DNA from: Harmonia axyridis | Lineage: Eukaryota; Arthropoda; Insecta; Coleoptera; Coccinellidae | Reading direction: 5' to 3' | DNA: 64,000 nucleotides | Assembly (NCBI RefSeq): GCF_914767665.1 | Contig: NC_059501.1 | Span: 70,158,798-70,222,797, forward strand | The notes under the pieces: generated by a model | What the model was told of the DNA's origin: nothing | Seen by the model: the letters and a program-made list of their open reading frames with translations, nothing else | Databases searched by the model: none | Made by a program: the position numbers and the translations under genes | In this document: positions 57,677 to 64,000 of the stretch, piece by piece | Numbering within the stretch: the stretch's first letter is position 1 | Layout of the letters: each line of letters starts with the position of its first letter

Positions 57677-59002
57677 GAGGAAAGTCGCCTAATATTGGAT
57701 AGTTGCCTAATACTGCATTATCTCAATATCCGTTTACTGTTTTCTTGGATTGAATCCACAGAACGAAGCACCCTTAACATAAAATAATCCCGTGTGAAGC
57801 ACATAGTTCGACTGTTAAATACTAGGTGGCATAATAATATTATGTGTTTATTTGTAACAACGATTTTTTTGTTTCACCTCGTGTAAACAGTTATAAAAAG
57901 GTGCGTACTTAGCGTAGGATAATGTAAGTTTACGAGGATGTATTAGAATAGTAGTAGAAGGCGCCTATGTATTTGAAATAAGAATTACTCTTATGGACAT
58001 TTTGATTTTAATCACCTAACCTAGAGTCTAGTGGTTGCCCAATTTTGGATAGGAGAGGCTTCCCAAAATTGGATATCCAAAATTAGGATTTTCTCCTAGA
58101 AAGGCAGAGAGAGAGAGAACTCCGCCTTGACAACTGACCCCCGATAACACTTATTCATCCGAATTAAACAACAACAATAGCACCTCAATTCAACTATCTA
58201 TTGAAAGTACTTCCCCGAAACAACAAACCGATGGCAGTGTTGAAACCAATTGGTTGTCGAACTTTGTAAAAGTTCAAGATTTGTCGCGTTAACATCCTGC
58301 AGTTCGGTACCTACTTCAAACAGGGGACGTAAATCTGGTTCCGCAGCGGTAATAACATAACAAGTACGCCCTATAAAAACGAATTAGAAGCTAGTGTTAA
58401 AGAACGACAACGAAAAGAAGGAAAAGTCGCCAGAACTAGAATCTTTTGAAAAAAACTAAAAACAAGACGATTGTTGAAACTAAGAAGATAAAGAAGAGTC
58501 GAAAGGTTGAATAAGAACCTCTCTGACTCTGACTCCTCACAAAATCTTTTTTTATGACGATGACTCAGATATGGACGCAGATGAAAACGATGACGCAACG
58601 TGTATTTTCTGCACTGGAAACTTTTCAGCAGACCAACATGGAGAAGCCTGGGTACAGTGTTCAATTTGTTTCCGATGGGCACACGAAGACTGTGCTGGTA
58701 GTGAGAAAACGAACGCTTATGTGTGTGATTTTGCTCGAAAAAAAAGGGTTCCCAAAATTGGATACCCTATCCAAAATTGGGAACCCTTTTTTTCTATTTG
58801 AAAAAGTGCTATGTTTTGCTTTGGTCTATTTATTATGCTCTTTTGAGTTGATATAAATATTTTCGTGAGCATATACTGTTTTTATTGAGTTGATAACATA
58901 TTTCAGGCACAAAAAAAATAATAAAATATCTTTTTTTCACACAAAAAAAAAAAAAAAATAAGTTGAATAAGAAAAGCTATCCAAAATTAGGTGACCTTCC
59001 TC
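57677..59002 (+). mobile_element. Pogo-like element with PHD-finger ORF, nested in mariner
   Basis: TA at 57675-57676 and 59003-59004 flank inverted ends GAGGAAAGTCGCCTAATATT (left) and TAGGTGACCTTCCTC (right), each followed inward by a TCCAAAAT/ATTGGATAG motif. On +, 58571-58801 reads MDADENDDATCIFCTGNFSA then WVQCSICFRWAHEDCAG, a C4-type PHD-like finger found at the C-terminus of insect pogo-type transposases, followed by a change of frame. The DDE core is absent. The motif CCCAAAATTGGATA occurs at the ends and again at 58032-58092 and as a palindrome at 58746-58792. Confidence 0.85.
58740..58795. repeat. Internal palindrome of the pogo-like element
   Basis: AAAAGGGTTCCCAAAATTGG joined through ATACCCTAT to its inverse CCAAAATTGGGAACCCTTTT. 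The arms are about 24 bases and the central sequence is the terminal motif of the element. Confidence 0.9.
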
Positions 59003-59300
59003 TACGTAAACTTATTGTATGACATCTACGATATATTCATTTCGACTACCACTTAACACTACAGTCATCTATTGCAAAATGGCGGAAGCAAAGTTGTACA
59101 CCATAGATGAAGAGAAATAGGAATAAAATTCGACTATAAAGACAAAGAAACAATAATAGTGTTCATTAATGAAATAATCAATTTATGATTAATTCATTGT
59201 TCCTGGTTCTCAAATTAGGAAAAGTATTGGATATTGATCGGAAAGGTTATAACGGTTTCATAATCAACACTGCCATATTATATATTTCAATACGGGTTTT

Positions 59301-59343
59301 AAATGAATTGTTAGGTACAGTCTTGGTACCTAACAATTCATTT
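59301..59343. repeat. Perfect 18-bp hairpin with 7-nt loop
   Basis: AAATGAATTGTTAGGTAC (59301-59318) and its exact inverse (59326-59343), loop AGTCTTG. Confidence 0.88.
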
Positions 59344-61645
59344 TCCGAAAGCCTCGCAATTTTTATGGTTTCCCAATGAAAACAGCATCGTTGGTCCTTT
59401 TAATATACACTCTCTTTGCGAAGCAATAAAGATTTCCAACCGATATACCTTCATTACGTTTTATACGTCCTATAAAATCCTTTCATCCACTCTAAAATGA
59501 GGAGTATTCTTTTTATGGTGAAATATAAAACCGCATATCGTTCAGATTGGAGAATAGTCGAATTGACAGTTCAACCTGATATCTGCACAAATTTATGGTG
59601 CGCTATTCCAGATGTGAGATCCTTAAATGGAATTTAACTGTAGACTATTGTTTTGAACGATTTAGTCGGTTCTGAAACTGAATTAACATCAGTAACTCAG
59701 CATTATAATCACTTTGGACCTTCAAAATCCAGCTTCATGATACCAAGCTAATAAACACTACAATGAAAAAATATTAACAAGACAATTAGATATGCCTCAT
59801 TTTCTATCAAATGGAAACAAAACGACGATCAAAACTGTGAAAGACTCATATTAGTACAATCATTGGATCTACCTAACTGGTATCTATACATAATCAACTC
59901 ATCTACTCAGATGAAAGATCTACCTATCTAACGATCAATTATTTGTTTTTTCATTCATTAATTTGTATCGATTCATGTTCTCAAAAACTAAAAATGAGTG
60001 CTCATGAAAACTATATTCAAGGGTAGGTTCCAGAAAACTTATCAAATGATGGACAAATAATTTCTACGATTTGTTTTCAGTTTTTTTTTTTTTCTCGGAT
60101 ACCCCATAGGTTGGTTGATCAGAATTTCTGTAGACACTGAAATAAATCTTCTAATAACAAGATGATAAATGAATGTATCGTCTTATACTCTTACGATCTC
60201 ATTGAATATTCACCTTAGGTATTCAAATCACCTCATAAGGGTTATAATCGTTATTATTTTCGGCGAATAATTTTTTCTTATTTTCAACCTTCAATTTTCA
60301 TGAATTTTCCATTGGACTACCTAGTTATATTTGTTTTAAAATCCATTAAAATTTTGAATTATTTCATTTTCATTTTATTTCATACCTATTTGATAACATT
60401 TAACACTTCTTTACGGTAATGTCGTTGTTGAATAATTATCTAGTTTTTTGCTACATATGGCTGTAGATGTAATGAACAGATATTTAGTGCGGCCCACTTA
60501 AAATTGTCCAGTCGGATATTTCCATAAGAATGCGTTTTTCCGCAAAGGTCATTTTTTATTTCGAGGGGACATCTTGTGATTGCAAATTCGTCGGTCTACG
60601 ATCAGCCCTCCAAGCGGAGTAGTAACCTCCTCAAGAATTTCTGAATGACAGAAGAAGTCCAGTGACATAATTTTGAAGGTGATGGAATATTTTGAATATA
60701 CTGAACAATTTCTGTTTGGGGTAAAAAACTCGTTTAATCCACTGATGGAATCATCAGTATGGCAATTCATTCATCCCTGTCATATACACCTTCCATCTCC
60801 ATTGCGAAGCGTGTTGCTTTACATTAGAACAGTTGGGTTGATCTGCCTAGTATTGCGCAGCGTGTGGCGCCATATAGTGGTCTAGCAAAGGATCACCACA
60901 ATCTTATGAATTGAAATTTTTTCAAAAACTCGAACACTTTATGTTCTTCATCGGATACTTACAATGAGTTTCTTATGCCGAAATGAACGCCAACAGAAAT
61001 TTTTCAAACATATTCATGAACATAATAGACAATATTATTTATATATTTATAATTATATGATGTTCGACCCCCTTTTCTCATAAGATTTTTGAAAGAATTT
61101 TTACCCTGCTTGGGAAAAGATCGTACACCTACGAATTCGCAATCACAAGATGTTCCCTTCCGAATAAAATTGTTTAATAACGGTGTTTCCCAAAAAACCG
61201 GAATGTTTTTTATGCTCGGATTTATGAGAACAATAAAAAGCGAGATGAACTCATTTCTTTTTCTCAGCTGCCAAACTTGATTTATGGAATATACCCCGAA
61301 CACACCCAAAAATTCCACGGAAAAATTTCGAAAATATCAAGTGAATAAATAGTATAAGAAGAGTAAATGCGTGAAATTTTCGTTTACCAATGGAAACTGA
61401 TGGATATAGAAAAGATACTGGCAGTTTCCAATCATACTCAATCGCATCAAACAATATTCGTACAATCGTGCTTCGAATCTTCTTTTTCATCAGTACCATC
61501 AATTTGGCTCAACCAATAGAACATTTTGAATAAGACGTGCCGGAATTTATGCAGAACATCGTAACTCCAATAAACGACTAGTGCGGAATGGGAATAGCAC
61601 CATATGGCCGCACTATAAATCGAAAAAACCAATAACATATTTTAG
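59344..61645. other. AT-rich sequence without recognised genes
   Basis: No exon matching the next part of Plce1, no RT or transposase, no clear repeat. Short frames on both strands only. Confidence 0.45.
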
Positions 61646-62230
61646 CCCGTTTTCATTTACAGTTCGACCGTAATAAGTTTTCTGCCCTTTTGTATTCATG
61701 GCGTTAGCTCGCACGGTAAACTGCTCTCAAAGTGTTGAATATAGGAAAATGAAGAATTCTTGTCGTAGTCGGTCTAGAATCTAGATATTCACGGAAGTTT
61801 TCTGCAGGATCGATTCCTCTTAGTGACCGTGAAAGAAGATGTTCGGGATCTGCTGACCTTGGCTGCAGTCTATTGAAGCTAATTCAACACTTGTTTTATT
61901 GAAGAAACATGTTAATGAAAACTACACCTTAGAGTAGATCCTGATTGAAAAACAATGGGGACAGGATTCCCATCAGGAACTTTCGAAAACTCGTTCATTC
62001 TTGTGAAAATATTACCTTGGAAACCACATAAATGTAAAATATGTATGTTATACAGGTTTGGTAAATTCATTCGGAAAGATAGGATATTTAACGTTATTCC
62101 AGAGAATTCTCATGGTCCAGTGAAACAATTCAACAATCAAACATCTGCGTAATATGATATCGAATGAACGAGTGTTCTCGTTCCAATGGCGGAGTGGGGA
62201 TGGCCACAGTTGTGACCTGCTCTAACGCTG
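61646..62230 (+). repeat. Left member of a repeat family with GGAGTGGGGATGGCCAC end
   Basis: 61646-61900 (CAGTTCGACCGTAATAAGTT, CACGGTAAACTGCTCTCAAA, GACCTTGGCTGCAGTCT) and 62090-62230 (TCATGGTCCAGTGAAACAAT, ATGGCGGAGTGGGGATGGCC) recur inverted at 63345-63608 and 63612-63725. The copies are diverged by several percent. Probably a non-autonomous transposon. No protein. Confidence 0.7.
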
Positions 62231-62344
62231 CAACTTGAATATTAGTAACTCCCCACCGTGGGATGGGTTACGACAATGTTATTCCATTATATGAGATGAA
62301 TTTCTTACTTTCATAGAATTTATTTCATTTTCAATTCAGCTTTG

Positions 62345-63157
62345 GCGAAAAACAGGGACGGCGTTAGGGGTGAAACAGTGAAGCGACTGTTTCAGGCGCC
62401 TCTTTTCGAAGGCGGCAATTTAGCCTAGTTTGTGACCGCCCTTTCATATTCCTGAAAAAATATAGTCTTGACTCTTAAAAACAACATAATCATGGTCCGC
62501 TTTGCTGCATGTATCAACATTCCCTGCAATGAAAATCTCCAAACCCTCTTCACTAAGCGGCCTGTTCAATAAATAATACATGGCAATCCAACCATTATAA
62601 GCAGAATTGCCTATTACCCTAATTGAAGGGATGTAATGTATTTCACAAAGACGAAAAACAACACTTCGAATTACGTGGAAGTTGTTTACACATTCAACAT
62701 GTGTAAAATTCCTACAATTCTGCATTCGAAACTAATAACTGGTAAATTCTAAATGTTTTCAGCGGAACGTACGTTTTTAATTCATTTTTGAAGCTTTGCA
62801 TGCCTTACCGCCCTTTGAATCTTGTGGTGTGATAGGTAATCTTTCATCGATCGTATGCAGTGTCTTGTGAATGTGAGAATCAGATATATTACTTACGCAT
62901 TGTCGTCGAAAAAATCCAGGAGTTTATTGTAGGTAAAAATGTCCGAAAAAAAAGAAACCCAGTGGAAACGACTTTAAAAAGAAACGATTAGCAAAAACGC
63001 TAGAGAAATCAAAAATGGCGAATTATCATCGCGGGACAGGTGATGTTTTTTGTTGGAGGGGGGGGTGAGTGTTTACTGATACTTTTTTTTCAGCAGGGGC
63101 GCCAAAAAATTCTTTGCTTCGGGCGCCAAAATTGCTCGCGCTGGCCCTGACGAAAAA
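62345..63157 (+). mobile_element. hAT-type element with 8-bp target duplication
   Basis: GCGAAAAA (62345-62352) and ACGAAAAA (63150-63157) form an 8-base duplication with one mismatch. The ends are CAGGGACGGCGTTAGGGG and the inverse of CAGGGCCAGCGCGAGC, both followed by GGCGCC-containing subterminal sequence. Near 62945-63015 the + strand reads KKKPSGNDFKKKRLAKTLEK, like the basic start of insect hAT proteins (SG..F+K++). The remainder of the transposase is deleted. The minus frame at 62725-62444 is not recognised. Confidence 0.75.
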
Positions 63158-63295
63158 GACCCTAAGTTTTCACAAAGGAAATTATTTGTGTCATTCATTG
63201 TCGCAAATTGTAGATTCCTCGCAGACAAAGGAATAAAATTGTCGTAACTCATCTCATGGTCAGAGAACGACAAATATTAAAATTTAGCAACGCTA

Positions 63296-63880
63296 GAGCA
63301 GGCCGCAACGGTGGACATCCCTACTCCGTCACTGAAAGAGAGTATCTAAGGAGTAGTTTTCATTAACATGGTTCTACAATAAAACAAGTGAAAACAAGTT
63401 GAATTAGCTTCAACAGACTGCAGCCAAGGTCAGCAGATCCCAAACATCTTCTCTGCAGAACTCTTCCGTGAATATCTAGAATGACTACGACAGGAATTCC
63501 CCATTTTCCTATATTCAACACTTTGAGAGCAGTTTACCGTGCAAGCTGACGCCATGAATACAAAAGGGCAGAAAACTTATTACGGTCGAACTGTAAATGA
63601 AGACGGCTAGAGCAGACTGCAACGGTGGCCATCCCTACTCCGTCATTTAACACTTGTTCATTCGAATTCGTATCACGCAGATATTTTGATTGTTTCACTG
63701 GACCATGAGTTCTCTGGAATAACATTGCATATCTGATCGTTCCGAATGTATTCACCCAACCTGAATATTTTATATACACCATACCTGCAAAATTCAATTC
63801 CGTCGAATATATCCTTCCTGAATTCATTATGGCGTTGGTTATGCTTTCCACTAAGCTTGAAATGATGATGCTATATACAC
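63296..63880 (-). repeat. Right member of the GGAGTAGGGATGGCCACC repeat family
   Basis: Inverted relative to the left member. The terminal motif GCAACGGTGGCCATCCCTAC occurs at 63620 and, with one change, at 63308, so the A-type segment (63345-63608) is flanked by direct copies of the end motif about 312 bases apart. A minus frame over 63884-63534 is a by-product. Confidence 0.7.
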
Positions 63881-64000
63881 GCAAAATATCAACCTGATCA
63901 AAGCGTTAATCACAGACATATTCTTCTTGAATATGCTAAGGTTCGGGTGATCTTATTATAGACATTGTGAAGTGATCATAATCCAATTTGTTCATAGAAA
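63881..64000. other. Window end, no feature
   Basis: AT-rich, no feature seen. Confidence 0.5.

Larger units (their letters stand above)
56531..59103 (-). mobile_element. Mariner element split by a pogo-like insertion
   Basis: The inverted ends match: GGCATACAACTTTGCTTCC at 56535 and GGAAGCAAAGTTGTACACC at 59084. The minus strand from 57604 encodes a complete but broken mariner transposase, beginning YEPNSRHLQEVSILFLNMKK, AAEAHRMPSNTYDEAAISER, CREWFQRFKNGGFDT, and continuing to DDE blocks and a C-terminus at about 56620 with many frameshifts. Sequence between the start codon and the right end was separated by the insertion at 57677-59002. Total mariner length without it is about 1.25 kb. Confidence 0.88.

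Noticed and set aside
58554..58856. PHD-finger frame as a chromatin-protein gene
   Set aside because: It lies between TA-flanked terminal inverted repeats inside a mariner; such fingers end insect pogo-type transposases.
60831..60900. Possible next Plce1 exon (WVDLPSIAQRVAP-like)
   Set aside because: No acceptor in the right phase and no EF-hand-like sequence.

Overview
The window looks like AT-rich nuclear DNA from an insect, most likely a beetle. That placement is inference. It rests on short coding exons bounded by GT-AG introns, the mix of transposable elements (I-type, CR1/Jockey-like and RTE-like LINEs; Tc1, mariner, pogo, hAT and PIF/Harbinger relics; foldback MITEs), and a phospholipase C epsilon gene, a family kept by many insects but absent from Drosophila. 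There is no bacterial-style gene organisation.

The only host gene I can support is the middle part of a PLC-epsilon (Plce1-like) gene on the + strand. Five exons are visible: 17433-17730, 21826-22004, 44995-45178, 55079-55383 and 56235-56432. Their splice phases agree at every junction, and together they give 387 uninterrupted codons. Exons 1-2 encode the C-terminal part of the CDC25/RasGEF domain and exons 3-5 encode the pleckstrin-homology region. Exon 3 is only 184 bp and is easy to miss, but it repairs an otherwise impossible phase jump. The start of the gene lies upstream of the window, and the EF-hand, X/Y catalytic, C2 and RA domains must lie downstream.

Region 1-17400 (upstream intron or flank) holds a small MITE, a 394-bp palindromic MITE, a long perfect hairpin, an LTR-retrotransposon relic, a 2-kb TIR element and a four-copy tandem array of about 1-kb units ending in transposase fragments. 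Intron 17731-21825 holds a nearly full-length dead Tc1 element and a 5'-truncated I-type LINE. The 23-kb intron 22005-44994 is a transposon graveyard: LINE endonuclease and RT fragments, a fused pair of RT modules, a pogo-like relic with a PHD-finger tail, a DDE transposase split by a LINE, an internally deleted mariner and several foldback elements. Intron 45179-55078 holds a young I-type LINE with a clear target-site duplication, a PIF/Harbinger-type element with TAA duplication and an RTE-like LINE relic. After the last exon a mariner is split by a PHD-bearing pogo-like element, followed by a hAT relic with an 8-bp duplication.

Between these repeats lie a few GC-richer stretches without repeats or coding signal (9230-9815, 26780-27060, 30120-30580, 34340-34740). 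These are the best candidates for conserved regulatory DNA. Most open frames of 60-150 codons elsewhere are transposon pieces or chance frames. I found no tRNA, rRNA, CRISPR or operon-like structure.
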